Source: Phytohabitans aurantiacus (lineage in GTDB: Bacteria > Actinomycetota > Actinomycetes > Mycobacteriales > Micromonosporaceae). Taken from it: a DNA stretch of 64,000 nucleotides. The DNA is taken from NCBI RefSeq assembly GCF_027923225.1, contig NZ_BSDI01000015.1, forward strand, positions 57,991 through 121,990, in the 5' to 3' direction. Made by a program: the position numbers and the translations under genes. Of this stretch, positions 34,164 through 42,580 are shown one piece after another. Under the pieces are notes generated by a model. It did not search any database. It was not told where the DNA came from and was given only the letters and a program-made list of their open reading frames with translations. Every line of letters starts with the position of its first letter. The first letter of the stretch is position 1.

Positions 34164-35141
34164 TCAGGCCACCCGGGCGCCCGCCACGGGACCGTGCGCG
34201 GTGTATGCGACGCGGCACACCCCGGCGACGGTCAGGTCGTCGGCGATCTCCTTCGCCCGGCGGCTGTCGGGGGCGAGGAACACGCAGGTCGGCCCGGAGC
34301 CGGAGACAAGGCCGGTGAGCGCTCCCGCGGCGTGGCCGGCCTTGAGGACGCCGGCGAGGCTCGGCCGCAACGACAGGGCGGCCGGCTGGAGCTCGTTGTC
34401 GAGTGCCGCGCCCAGCACGGCGGGGTCGCGCTGGCGCAGCGCGGCGAGCAGCCGGTCGGCGCCGCCGAGCAGCGGGTTCGTCGAGTGGGTTGGCAGCCGC
34501 GGCACCTCGCCGGTGGAGCGCAGCCGGTCGAGCTCGCGGTAGACGTCGGGTGTGGACAGGCCGCCGTCGGCGATCGCCACCACCCAATGCCAGGTGTTCG
34601 GCCGGGCCAGTACCGGGCTGACCGCCTCGCCCCGCCCGGTGCCGAGCGCGGTGCCGCCGTAGACCAGGAACGGCACGTCGGAACCGAGGTCTGCCGCGAT
34701 GGCCGCGAGGTCGTCGCGGGACAGCCCGGTGCCCCACAGCGCGTCGCACGCCACCAGGGCGGCGGCCGCGTCGGCGCTGCCGCCGGCCAGCCCCGCGGAG
34801 AGCGGGATCTGCTTGCGCAGGTGCAGCCGGGCGTGCGCGGGCATGCCGGTGTGGTGTGCCAGGGCGCGGGCCGCGCGGATCACCAGGTTGGACTCGTCGA
34901 GCGCCAGCTCACCGGCGCCCTCGCCCTCCATGGTGAGGGTCAGCGTGTCGCCGCGGCGGGCGGTCAGCTCGTCGTACAGGGAGATCGCGTGGTAGACGGT
35001 GCTCAGCTCGTGGTAGCCGTCGTCGCGGGCCGGGCCGACGCCCAGGTGCAAGTTGATCTTCGCGGGAACGCGCACCTTCACCGGTCCGGAAGCCGCCAAC
35101 CGGGGCCGGTCGTCTTCGTCCGGCCGCCACGCCTCGGTCAC
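34164..35141 (-). CDS. ispE: 4-diphosphocytidyl-2-C-methyl-D-erythritol kinase
   Basis: The ATP-dependent kinase of the MEP isoprenoid pathway. 325 residues. GHMP-kinase motifs: VRVPAKINLHLGVGPARDDG at 23-42 and the ATP loop IPLSAGLAGGSADAAAALVA. The C-terminal motif LVSGSGPTCVFLA also fits. The ATG start at 35141 leaves 68 bases to the rsmA stop. The order tatD, rsmA, ispE, ABC-F on the minus strand is a housekeeping run common to actinomycetes. Confidence 0.94.
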   Translation of the reverse strand: MTEAWRPDEDDRPRLAASGPVKVRVPAKINLHLGVGPARDDGYHELSTVYHAISLYDELTARRGDTLTLTMEGEGAGELALDESNLVIRAARALAHHTGMPAHARLHLRKQIPLSAGLAGGSADAAAALVACDALWGTGLSRDDLAAIAADLGSDVPFLVYGGTALGTGRGEAVSPVLARPNTWHWVVAIADGGLSTPDVYRELDRLRSTGEVPRLPTHSTNPLLGGADRLLAALRQRDPAVLGAALDNELQPAALSLRPSLAGVLKAGHAAGALTGLVSGSGPTCVFLAPDSRRAKEIADDLTVAGVCRVAYTAHGPVAGARVA

Positions 35142-35209
35142 GGAGCGATGTCCTGACCCGGTACAGGCGCCGCCGCGCCAACTCCCTCGCTCACGAGCAC
35201 GCCGCCAGA

Positions 35210-36064
35210 CTACTCGCCGGCCCCGGCTGGCACCGGCACGCCAGCGGCGATGTCCGCGAACTGGCCGATCGTCAGGGATTCGCCCCGCGCGCCCGGGTCG
35301 ACGCCAGCGGCCACCAACGCCGCCGCGGCCCGGTCGGGGCTGCCCGCCCAGCCGGCGAGCGCGGCCCGCAGCGTCTTGCGGCGCTGCGCGAAGGCGGCGT
35401 CGACCACCGCGAAGACACGATCGCGGTTGACATCGGCGCGCGGCGGGTCGCGGCGGGTGAACGCGACCAGGCCGGAGTCGACGTTTGGCACCGGCCAGAA
35501 CACCGCCGGCGGCACCTTCCCGGCGCTGCGGGACGAGGCGTACCAGGCCAGTTTCAGCGACGGGATCCCGTACACCTTGGATCCCGGCCCGGCGACCAGC
35601 CGGTCAGCGACCTCCTTCTGCACCATGACGAGCCCGTGGCGCAGTGAGGGCAGCTCGGCGAGCAGGTGCAGGACGACCGGTACCGCGACGTTGTACGGCA
35701 GGTTCGCGACGAGGGCGGTGGGCGGTGGCGTGAGATCCGCTGTGGAGATCCGCAACGCGTCCGCGCGATGCACCGTCAGGCTGTCGGGGTGACCCGCGGT
35801 CTCGGCGAGCGCGCCCGCGAGCACCGGATCTATCTCGACCGCGTGCACGTGCCGGGCCGCCGCCAGCAGTCCGAGCGTGAGCGAGCCGAGCCCCGGACCC
35901 ACCTCGACGGCCACGTCGTCCGCGTCGAGGCCGGCGGCGGCCACGATCCGGCGGACGGTGTTCGGGTCGTGGACGAAGTTCTGCCCCAGCTTTTTCGTGG
36001 GGCGCACGCCGAGGCGCGCGGCCAGTTCCCGGATCTCCGCCGGGCCGAGCAGGTGCTGCGTCAC
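35210..36064 (-). CDS. rsmA: 16S rRNA (adenine1518/1519-N6)-dimethyltransferase
   Basis: The KsgA/RsmA enzyme that dimethylates two adenines in the 16S 3' hairpin late in 30S assembly. 284 residues from the GTG at 36064 that overlaps the tatD stop (GTGA); GTG 36067 is equally plausible. Motifs: KLGQNFVHDPNTVRRI, SAM-binding VEVGPGLGSLTLGLL, and the catalytic NLPYNVAVP. The C-terminal domain has FAQRRKTLRAALAGW. Confidence 0.94.
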   Translation of the reverse strand: MTQHLLGPAEIRELAARLGVRPTKKLGQNFVHDPNTVRRIVAAAGLDADDVAVEVGPGLGSLTLGLLAAARHVHAVEIDPVLAGALAETAGHPDSLTVHRADALRISTADLTPPPTALVANLPYNVAVPVVLHLLAELPSLRHGLVMVQKEVADRLVAGPGSKVYGIPSLKLAWYASSRSAGKVPPAVFWPVPNVDSGLVAFTRRDPPRADVNRDRVFAVVDAAFAQRRKTLRAALAGWAGSPDRAAAALVAAGVDPGARGESLTIGQFADIAAGVPVPAGAGE

Positions 36065-36909
36065 CACGGCCCGAAAACCCGGTCGCCCGTTTCGGAGATC
36101 GCCGCGCAGAGCTCGTCCAGGTCGGCGCCGGTCGTCTCGGCCAGGCCGCGGACGGTCAGCGGGATCAGGTACGAGGCGTTCGGGCGCCCGCGGTACGGCA
36201 TGGGTGTCAGGTACGGCGCGTCGGTCTCCACGAGCATCTGCTTCAGCGGTGTGACCCGGGCCGCCTCGCGCAGGGCGCCCGCGCTGGTGAACGTCACGGT
36301 CCCCGCGAAGCTCAGCACGTACCCGCGCCGGACGCACTCCGCCGCGAACTCGGCGTCGCCCGAGAAGCAGTGCAGAACCACGGTTTCCGGTGCACCCTCG
36401 CTGTCCAGTACGCGCAACACGTCGGCGTGCGCGTCGCGGTCGTGGATGACGAGCGGCTTCCCGTACCTCTTGGCGATGGCGATGTGGGCCCGGAAGCTGG
36501 CCTCCTGCGCCGCGCGGCCCTCGTCGCCGGTCCGGAACGTGTCCAGGCCGGTCTCGCCGATGCCGCGGACCCTGTCGTGCGCGGCGAGCGCCTCGATCTG
36601 GCGCAGCGCCTCGTCGAGGTCGGGCAGGCGCGGCGCGTCGTTGGGGTGTATCGCGACGGTCGCGACGACGGCCTCGTGCTCGGCGGCGACCGCGACTCCC
36701 CACCGCGAGGTCTCGACGTCGACGCCGACCTGCACGAGCCGGTCGACGCCCGCATCGGCGGCGCGTGTGATCAGCTCGGTCACTCCGCCGGGCACGCCCG
36801 CCTCGGACACGGTGATGTCGAGGTGGGTGTGGCTGTCGACGACGGGTATCGGAAGGGGTGGTGGCGAGGGCGGAAACTCCCCCGCCCGCTGGCCGCGCGT
36901 CTTACTCAT
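36061..36909 (-). CDS. tatD: TatD family metal-dependent hydrolase
   Basis: A TIM-barrel metal-dependent hydrolase, with DNase or 3'-5' exonuclease activity in characterised members. 282 residues from ATG 36909 (MSKTRGQRAGEFPPS); codons upstream of this do not look conserved. Metal ligands are present: D-S-H-T-H-L-D, RGIGETGLDTF, PLVIHDRDAHAD, LHCFSGDAEFA and VETDAPYLTP. The N-terminal 20 residues are proline-rich. It lies upstream of rsmA with a 4-base overlap. Confidence 0.93.
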   Translation of the reverse strand: MSKTRGQRAGEFPPSPPPLPIPVVDSHTHLDITVSEAGVPGGVTELITRAADAGVDRLVQVGVDVETSRWGVAVAAEHEAVVATVAIHPNDAPRLPDLDEALRQIEALAAHDRVRGIGETGLDTFRTGDEGRAAQEASFRAHIAIAKRYGKPLVIHDRDAHADVLRVLDSEGAPETVVLHCFSGDAEFAAECVRRGYVLSFAGTVTFTSAGALREAARVTPLKQMLVETDAPYLTPMPYRGRPNASYLIPLTVRGLAETTGADLDELCAAISETGDRVFGPW

Positions 36910-36985
36910 CGCCACCCAGGATGTCACAGGCAGGTGTAACCCTCCGTTCACCCGCGAGCACGGGCAGCGGTCTACTCTCAGGCGA

Positions 36986-38239
36986 GTGACCGCCGCCCGT
37001 GAGGCCCCCCATGTCGCCGAGGCGCCGACCGGGCTGCGGGTGACGTTCGGCGGCGCGATCTACCCCGCCGATGAGCTCGCGCACGGCGCGGCGTACGAGT
37101 TGTTCAGTGCCGACCCCGTCGACGGTTTCCAGCGCAACCCGCGTCCCGGCGCACCGCTGCCGTGGCACCGGTTCGTGCACGTCACCGAGGTCGCCGCCGT
37201 GCACGGGCCGCGCGCCGACACACCGCTGGAGACGCCGGAAGCGCCGCTCATGGTGCCGCTCAACCGGCAGCGCGGGTGGAGCGACATCCACGCGCTCAGC
37301 CAGACCCCGGCATACGCCGACGATCCGACCGTCGCGGGCATCCGGCGCACCGCCGCGATCCGGCGGGGCACCCGCATGATCAAGGCGCTGTCGGCGCGCC
37401 AGCTCTCCGGGTACCTGCGCGGCTGGCTGCCCTACGGCTTCTGCTACCGCGAGCACGACGTGGCGCACCTGCGCACCCCGGCCGACCTGGCGCTGCTGCG
37501 CACCGACGCCGACGCCGGCCGCGACGACCCCGACGTCGTCTACGCGCTGCGGTGGCGCGCGATCGACCCGCGCGACTACGAGATCCCGCTCGGCGCCCAC
37601 CAGCGCGGCCTCGTCCGCATGCCGGCGCACGACCGGGTCGGTCCGCCCGTCCTGGGCACGGGCTTCACCCCGAGCGGCCGGCACGTGATACCGGAGTTCG
37701 TCACCGCCGACTTCGCCGACCTGCCGATGCCGGCCAACGCGACGCTGCTCGCCTACACCCCCGACGGCACCGAGGTCGTGCTGTATACGTACCAGCCGGA
37801 GCAGCGAGGATGGCTGCGGATGGCCGGTCCACAGTGGCGCCACCTGCTGACCAGGGTGCCCGAGCTGCCGCCCGACCAGGAGTACGTGCCGAGCGACGAC
37901 AAGACGAAGTCGACCCGGCTCGTCGGGCGTTACCGCGGGCAGGAATACGACGCGGTCGCCGATCCGCCCGGCGAGTTCCGGGTGCTCGCGATGACCCGGG
38001 CCGCCCGGTATCCGGTCGAGGCCCTGAGCCGGCGCGTGCCGTACGCGCGCTGGCGCGGCGTGCCGTGCACCGCGCTGCACCAGGAGGCGGGCTGGACCCG
38101 CCTCCGGCTCTGCCGCCCCGACGCCGACAGCGTCGCCGCGCTCGGCGCGCAGTGTTACGAGCGCGGCGTCTACGAGGTGTGGGCGCCGACCGCCGAGATC
38201 ACCGACTCCGGCATGGTCGACATCGAGTACGCCCTCTAA
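36986..38239 (+). CDS. Conserved-looking hypothetical protein, 417 residues
   Basis: I do not recognise this family. The start is GTG 36986 (MTAAREAPHVAEAPTGLRVT), divergent from tatD with a 76-base gap. The protein is soluble, with no signal peptide or membrane segment. It is rich in Arg, Asp and Tyr and has motif-like stretches GGAIYPADELAHGAAYELF, QRGWSDIHALSQTPAYADD and GVYEVWAPTAEITDSGMV. Strong third-position GC and an uninterrupted frame make it a real gene. It ends at palindrome C1, facing metG. Confidence 0.75.
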   Translation: MTAAREAPHVAEAPTGLRVTFGGAIYPADELAHGAAYELFSADPVDGFQRNPRPGAPLPWHRFVHVTEVAAVHGPRADTPLETPEAPLMVPLNRQRGWSDIHALSQTPAYADDPTVAGIRRTAAIRRGTRMIKALSARQLSGYLRGWLPYGFCYREHDVAHLRTPADLALLRTDADAGRDDPDVVYALRWRAIDPRDYEIPLGAHQRGLVRMPAHDRVGPPVLGTGFTPSGRHVIPEFVTADFADLPMPANATLLAYTPDGTEVVLYTYQPEQRGWLRMAGPQWRHLLTRVPELPPDQEYVPSDDKTKSTRLVGRYRGQEYDAVADPPGEFRVLAMTRAARYPVEALSRRVPYARWRGVPCTALHQEAGWTRLRLCRPDADSVAALGAQCYERGVYEVWAPTAEITDSGMVDIEYAL

Positions 38240-38249
38240 CCGGCCAGGA

Positions 38250-38346
38250 TTTGAGCTGCCGCGACGTCCGCCGGGTTGTGGGGACGCGTGGGGTGAGGCC
38301 GCGGGAGCAGCGGTCTGGAGCGCGACGAACGTCGCGGCAGCTCAAA
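38250..38346. repeat. Intergenic palindrome family C, copy C1
   Basis: Perfect 18-base arms (38250-38267 and 38329-38346, starting TTTGAGCTGCCGCGACG) flank a 61-base interior. The element fills the gap between the convergent 3' ends of the hypothetical gene and metG, so a bidirectional terminator role is likely. The reverse complement of its right half matches 42270-42334, copy C2, including the core CTCCCGCGGCCTCACCC. Confidence 0.85.
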
Positions 38347-38354
38347 AATTGCTT

Positions 38355-40133
38355 CTAGGCTCCGAGGCGGGCTAGCTCCTCGTCGACGATCGACGGGTCG
38401 AGCTTGCGGAAGACGGGCTTCGGCGGGGCGAGCGCCCGGCCGCTTTCCAGCGACACCGACTCCCAGCGCGTGCCGGCCGTGTAGTCGCCGGTGAGGATCG
38501 GGTACGCCGGGCCGCCGTCGAGGTCTTCGACATCGACGATCGAGGGCATGGGCGCGTGTACGCCGGTGCCGCCGAGCAGCTCGTGCACCTTCTGCGCGCT
38601 GTGCGGCAGGAACGGCGTGAGCAGCGTGTTGCAGTCGCTCACCGCCTGGAGTGCCACGTGCAGCACGGTGCCCATGCGGTCCAGGTCTTCCTTCATCTTC
38701 CAGGGCGCCTGCTCCGACAGGTACTTGTTGGCCTCCGCCACCACCCGCATGGCCTCACCGATGGCCTGCTTCTGGCGGTGCTTCTCGATCAGCCCACCGA
38801 CCGTGGCGAAGGCCTTCTGGGCGGTATCCAGCAGCGCGCGGTCTTCGGCGGTCAGCTCGCCGGCCGGCGGGATGGCGCCGAAGTTCTTGGCGGCCATCGA
38901 GATCGACCGGTTGACGAGGTTGCCCCAGCCAGCGACCAACTCGTCGTTGTTGCGCCGGAGGAACTCGGCCCACGTGAAGTCGGTGTCCTGGCTCTCCGGG
39001 CCGGCGACGGCGATGAAGTAGCGCAGGGCGTCGGCGTCGTACCGCTCCAGGAAGTCGCGAACGTAGATCACGACCTGGCGTGACGACGAGAACTTGCGGC
39101 CCTCCATCGTCAGGAACTCGCTGGAAACCACCTCGGTGGGAAGATTCAGCGTGCCGAAGGCGCCGGGCTCGCCGCCCCGGTCGCCCTCGCCCGAGTACCC
39201 GAGGAGCAGGGCCGGCCAGATCACCGAGTGGAAGACGATGTTGTCCTTGCCCATGAAGTAGTAGCCCCGGGCGTCTTCCCGGCGCCACCACTTCTGCCAC
39301 GCTTCGGGGTCGCCCGAGCGGCGGGCCCACTCGATCGAGGCCGACAGGTACCCGATCACCGCGTCGAACCAGACATAGATCCGCTTGTCGGACCGGTCAC
39401 GCCAGCCGTCGAGCGGGATCGGCACACCCCACTCCAGGTCGCGGGTGATGGCACGGGGCTGGAGGTCGTCGAGCAGGTTCTTGGAGAAGCGCAGCACGTT
39501 GGGGCGCCAGCCGTCGCGGGTGTCGAGCCACTTGCCCAGCGCCTGCGCGAACGCCGGCAGGTCCAGGAAGAAGTGCTCGGTCTCGACGAACTCCGGCGTC
39601 TCACCGTTGATCTTGGAGCGGGGGTTGATCAGGTCGACCGGGTCGAGCTGGTTGCCGCAGTTGTCACACTGGTCGCCGCGCGCACCGTCGTACCCGCAGA
39701 TCGGGCAGGTGCCCTCGATGTACCGGTCGGGCAGGGTGCGGCCCGTCGACGGGGAGATCGCGCCCATCGTGACCTTGGGGACGATGTATCCATTGCGGTG
39801 CAGCCCCTCGAAGAGCTCCTGCACCACCGCATAGTGGTTACGGGTCGTGGTGCGGGTGAAAAGATCGTAGGCGAGGCCGAGCCCGTGCAGGTCCTCGACG
39901 ATCACCCGGTTGTACCGGTCGGCGAGCTCGCGCGGGGTCACGCCCTCCTTGTCGGCCTGCACCTGGATCGGCGTGCCGTGCTCATCGGTACCCGACACCA
40001 TGAGCACGTCGTGGCCCGCCATCCGCATGTACCGGCTGAAAACGTCGGAGGGGACGCCGAAGCCGGAGACGTGGCCGATGTGGCGCGGGCCATTGGCGTA
40101 CGGCCAGGCGACCGCCGCGAGAACGTAACTCAT
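38355..40133 (-). CDS. metG: Methionyl-tRNA synthetase
   Basis: Charges initiator and elongator tRNA-Met. 592 residues from ATG 40133 (MSYVLAAVAWPYANGPRHIG). HIGH is intact at about residue 18-21 (NGPRHIGHVSG). The KMSKS loop is the variant KFSSSR, which is usual in one MetRS class. A four-cysteine zinc knuckle is visible: CPICGYDGARGDQCDNC. The helical anticodon domain has EQAPWKMKEDLDRMG. No C-terminal tRNA-binding (Trbp111-like) domain is present. A further ATG three codons upstream is possible. Confidence 0.95.
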   Translation of the reverse strand: MSYVLAAVAWPYANGPRHIGHVSGFGVPSDVFSRYMRMAGHDVLMVSGTDEHGTPIQVQADKEGVTPRELADRYNRVIVEDLHGLGLAYDLFTRTTTRNHYAVVQELFEGLHRNGYIVPKVTMGAISPSTGRTLPDRYIEGTCPICGYDGARGDQCDNCGNQLDPVDLINPRSKINGETPEFVETEHFFLDLPAFAQALGKWLDTRDGWRPNVLRFSKNLLDDLQPRAITRDLEWGVPIPLDGWRDRSDKRIYVWFDAVIGYLSASIEWARRSGDPEAWQKWWRREDARGYYFMGKDNIVFHSVIWPALLLGYSGEGDRGGEPGAFGTLNLPTEVVSSEFLTMEGRKFSSSRQVVIYVRDFLERYDADALRYFIAVAGPESQDTDFTWAEFLRRNNDELVAGWGNLVNRSISMAAKNFGAIPPAGELTAEDRALLDTAQKAFATVGGLIEKHRQKQAIGEAMRVVAEANKYLSEQAPWKMKEDLDRMGTVLHVALQAVSDCNTLLTPFLPHSAQKVHELLGGTGVHAPMPSIVDVEDLDGGPAYPILTGDYTAGTRWESVSLESGRALAPPKPVFRKLDPSIVDEELARLGA

Positions 40134-40256
40134 GCTTGACAAGGGTAGTGACCGGTTTATAGGCCGACACGCGCGGAGCGCTACATGGTCATCACGCCTT
40201 CCCGTTGTCCAATGAAGTCTGTGACCGGTTCAGCGCCACAGCCAGGGGAAACGCAG

Positions 40257-42242
40257 ATGCCCGAGGGCGCTGCGGGCGGTAGCCCGTGGGCCGCGGACGG
40301 TCCCGCCGGAGCATGGTGGCGGGGTGATCCAGCGGCAGCCGCCGCCCGTTTCGCGGCACTCGACCGCCCCGCCGTGCCCCCCGTACCGATCGCCACCCTC
40401 ATCCCGCCCGACCCGCCGTCCACGGTCGAGGCCAGCGGCAGCGGCGACACACTCACGGCGCTACCGGCACCCGCCGAGCCGTCCGCCCCGTCCGCTGAGC
40501 GGCCTTCCGGCGGCTCGCCCGCTGAGCGGCCTTCCGGCGGCTCGCCCGCTGAGCGGCCTTCCGGCGACTCGTCCGCTGAGCGGCCTTCCGGCGGCTCGTC
40601 CGCTGAGCGGCCTTCCGGCGGCTCGTTCGCTGAGCGGCCTTCCGGCGACTCCGAGCCGGCGCCGGCTGAGGGGGCAGCGCACGCGGACAGCTCCGCTCCG
40701 TCGGACCTTGGCCCGGCCGCGCCACTCGCGGACCTGGCACCGGCCGATACCGGCTCCGAGCACGCCGCCGACGACCTCCCGGAGACCGTCCCCCCGCACG
40801 ACGCGGACGCCACCTCCGACCTTGCCCAGCCCAAGGCCGCCTCCAACCTCTCGGAGCCGGAGCCGGCCTACGACCTTCCCGAGGCCGAGGCCGCCAACGA
40901 CCTTTCCGGGGCTGAGCCAGAGGGCGCCTACGACCTTCCCGAGGCCGAGCCCGGGGCCGATGCCTCCTCCGACCCTCCCGGGGCCACGCGCGACGCGGAC
41001 GCCGCCTACGACGCACCGCAGGACGAGACCGACGCCAGCTCCGACGTTGCCGAAGCCGAGGTCGAGACCGACGCCTACGGCCTTTCGCAGGCCGGGGCCA
41101 CCTCCGACCTTGCCGAGGTCGAGACCGACGCAGACGCTGCGCATGAAGTCACCGCTATTTCCACCCCCTCCGCGTTCCCGGAGGACGACACCGCCTCGGA
41201 GCCCGCTGCCCTTATCGGCGCCGACGCCGCCGCCAATCGGAGCGCCGCCGTCGTCGAGACCGACGCCGACCTCGCCCATGAGGCCGGCGCCGTGCACGAA
41301 GGCGACGCCGAGTCCGAGGACGGTCCGTGGGAGGGAGCCGCGCTTCAAGACGCCGCACTCGACGACAGCCTGACCGACGACGAGGCCGGCTTCGGTGCTG
41401 ACGCGGCCGGCGACGGGCCAGCGCGAGCCGGCACCGCGGTCGAGGCCGGGCTCGCGGACGACGGTGGAGCGCCGCAGTTGCCCGCTCCGGTCCTCCGGCC
41501 GGGCACGCCCGCGGATGCCTCGGACCGACCGTGGCGAGTTACTGCCCCTATAGGGGCAACTGGTCACCACAGACTCGCGGCGGAGGCCAGGGAGACGGTC
41601 GTACTGCCGCCCATGCCGGAACGCGCGCTCATCCCGACCCCTTCGCCCGCGCCGGATGACGATGAGTTGCCGTTCTGGCTGCCCACTCAGGAGGTGCCGC
41701 GCCGGGAACGGTACAGCGGCCGCCGTCCGGGGCGGCCGCCGAAGCCGCCGCGCAGCCCAGCCGTCGGCCTGGTGGGGCTGGTCGTGCTGGCGCTGCTGGC
41801 GACGTTCTTCGCGTGGGTGAGCGCCGAACCGCTGTGGCTGGCGGTCGGACACGGCGACACCGGCACCGCCACCGTCTCGGAGTGCACCGGCAGCGGCGTC
41901 GGGCAGCGCTGTGTCGGCGAGTTCAGCGCGGCCAACGGCGCGTTCACCGCCGAGGGGATCCGGCTGGTCGGGGTGGCCGACGACCAGAGCGCCGTCGGCA
42001 GCACGGTGACCGCTCGGATGGTCGGCGCCGACAGCGGCCGGGCGTACGTGGGCGATGGCGCCGCGGTGCGGCATCTGCGGTGGGCGCTCGGGCTGATCCT
42101 GATCATGCTCTGCGGGTTCGGGCTGGTGTGGGTGACCGGCGCGCGCCGCCTGGAGGACCGCTGGTCTCGCCGCACTGCCACGCTGACCGCACTGACCGCG
42201 CCTCTGCTGGTCACGGTGGCCTTCCTCGCCTCGACCTTCTGA
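40257..42242 (+). CDS. Low-complexity acidic protein with C-terminal membrane helices
   Basis: 661 residues from ATG 40257, chosen for the AGGGGA seven bases upstream; ATG 40185 in frame is weaker. The protein has three parts. Residues 1-75 are Pro/Ala-rich. Residues 80-133 are six 9-residue repeats of AERPSGGSP type. Residues 135-415 are a long Asp/Glu/Ala-rich disordered region with degenerate YDLPEAE-like units. Residues from about 500 hold one helix (VGLVGLVVLALLATFFAWV), a small external domain with two Cys (SECTGSGVGQRCVGEF), and two final helices. No family is recognised; a surface or divisome-related scaffold is only a guess. Confidence 0.72.
   Translation: MPEGAAGGSPWAADGPAGAWWRGDPAAAAARFAALDRPAVPPVPIATLIPPDPPSTVEASGSGDTLTALPAPAEPSAPSAERPSGGSPAERPSGGSPAERPSGDSSAERPSGGSSAERPSGGSFAERPSGDSEPAPAEGAAHADSSAPSDLGPAAPLADLAPADTGSEHAADDLPETVPPHDADATSDLAQPKAASNLSEPEPAYDLPEAEAANDLSGAEPEGAYDLPEAEPGADASSDPPGATRDADAAYDAPQDETDASSDVAEAEVETDAYGLSQAGATSDLAEVETDADAAHEVTAISTPSAFPEDDTASEPAALIGADAAANRSAAVVETDADLAHEAGAVHEGDAESEDGPWEGAALQDAALDDSLTDDEAGFGADAAGDGPARAGTAVEAGLADDGGAPQLPAPVLRPGTPADASDRPWRVTAPIGATGHHRLAAEARETVVLPPMPERALIPTPSPAPDDDELPFWLPTQEVPRRERYSGRRPGRPPKPPRSPAVGLVGLVVLALLATFFAWVSAEPLWLAVGHGDTGTATVSECTGSGVGQRCVGEFSAANGAFTAEGIRLVGVADDQSAVGSTVTARMVGADSGRAYVGDGAAVRHLRWALGLILIMLCGFGLVWVTGARRLEDRWSRRTATLTALTAPLLVTVAFLASTF
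40494..40655 (+). repeat. Coding tandem repeat, six 27-bp units
   Basis: Six consecutive copies of a 27-base unit beginning GCTGAGCGGCCTTCCGGC, encoding AERPSGGSP, AERPSGDSS and close variants. The units differ at only a few positions, mostly in the last two codons, so expansion was recent. Copy number is likely to vary between strains. Confidence 0.92.
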
Positions 42243-42269
42243 CAACGTCCGAGCAGGTCCAAACCGGGA

Positions 42270-42334
42270 TTCTGAGCTACCGCGACGCTCGCCGTGGGCC
42301 AGACCGTCGCTCCCGCGGCCTCACCCTCCGCGCC
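42270..42334. repeat. Intergenic palindrome family C, copy C2
   Basis: About 65 bases matching C1 in inverted orientation: TTCTGAGCTACCGCGACGCTC here against TTTGAGCTGCCGCGACGTTC there (trimmed), followed in both by CAGACCG and CTCCCGCGGCCTCACCC. The second arm is decayed beyond about 42334. It lies between convergent genes (stops at 42242 and 42581), as does C1. The 338-base gap also holds palindrome B1 and no gene. Confidence 0.75.
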
Positions 42335-42474
42335 CAGGTGTCAAGGTCGCCGTTCCACGGCGAGCTGGTCGGTGGGCGGCGGCTAGGGGCGCTCGGGGCC
42401 GCCCGTGGTGGATGGGCTTGACCCGATGCCCGAGCCCTCTCAGCTCGAGGACGCCGATCAAGGGCTTTCGCAGG

Positions 42475-42531
42475 GATCAAGGGCGAACGCACGCGGAAAG
42501 GAGATCCAACCGCGTGCGTTTGTCCTTGATC
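42475..42531. repeat. Intergenic palindrome family B, copy B1
   Basis: 57 bp: 22-base arms (42475-42496 and 42510-42531) around a 13-base loop. The left arm starts GATCAAGGGCGAACGC. The two mismatched positions would be G-U pairs in the plus-strand RNA, so the fold is preserved. A partial extra copy of the arm, CCGATCAAGGGCTTTCGCA, abuts it at 42454. It lies between convergent genes. Confidence 0.86.
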
Positions 42532-42580
42532 GGCGAAGACGCGGGCAGTGCCGCGCGAGCGCGACGCGGGCCGCTGGGGG

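Noticed and set aside
35666..36985. N-terminal extension of the 417-residue hypothetical protein through tatD and rsmA
   Set aside because: The open frame continues far upstream, but that part lies antisense to well-defined rsmA and tatD and is low-complexity. GTG 36986 is the sensible start.
40494..40655. Regularly spaced 27-bp repeats as a CRISPR array
   Set aside because: The units are directly adjacent with no spacers and are translated in frame as a 9-residue protein repeat. There are no cas genes nearby.
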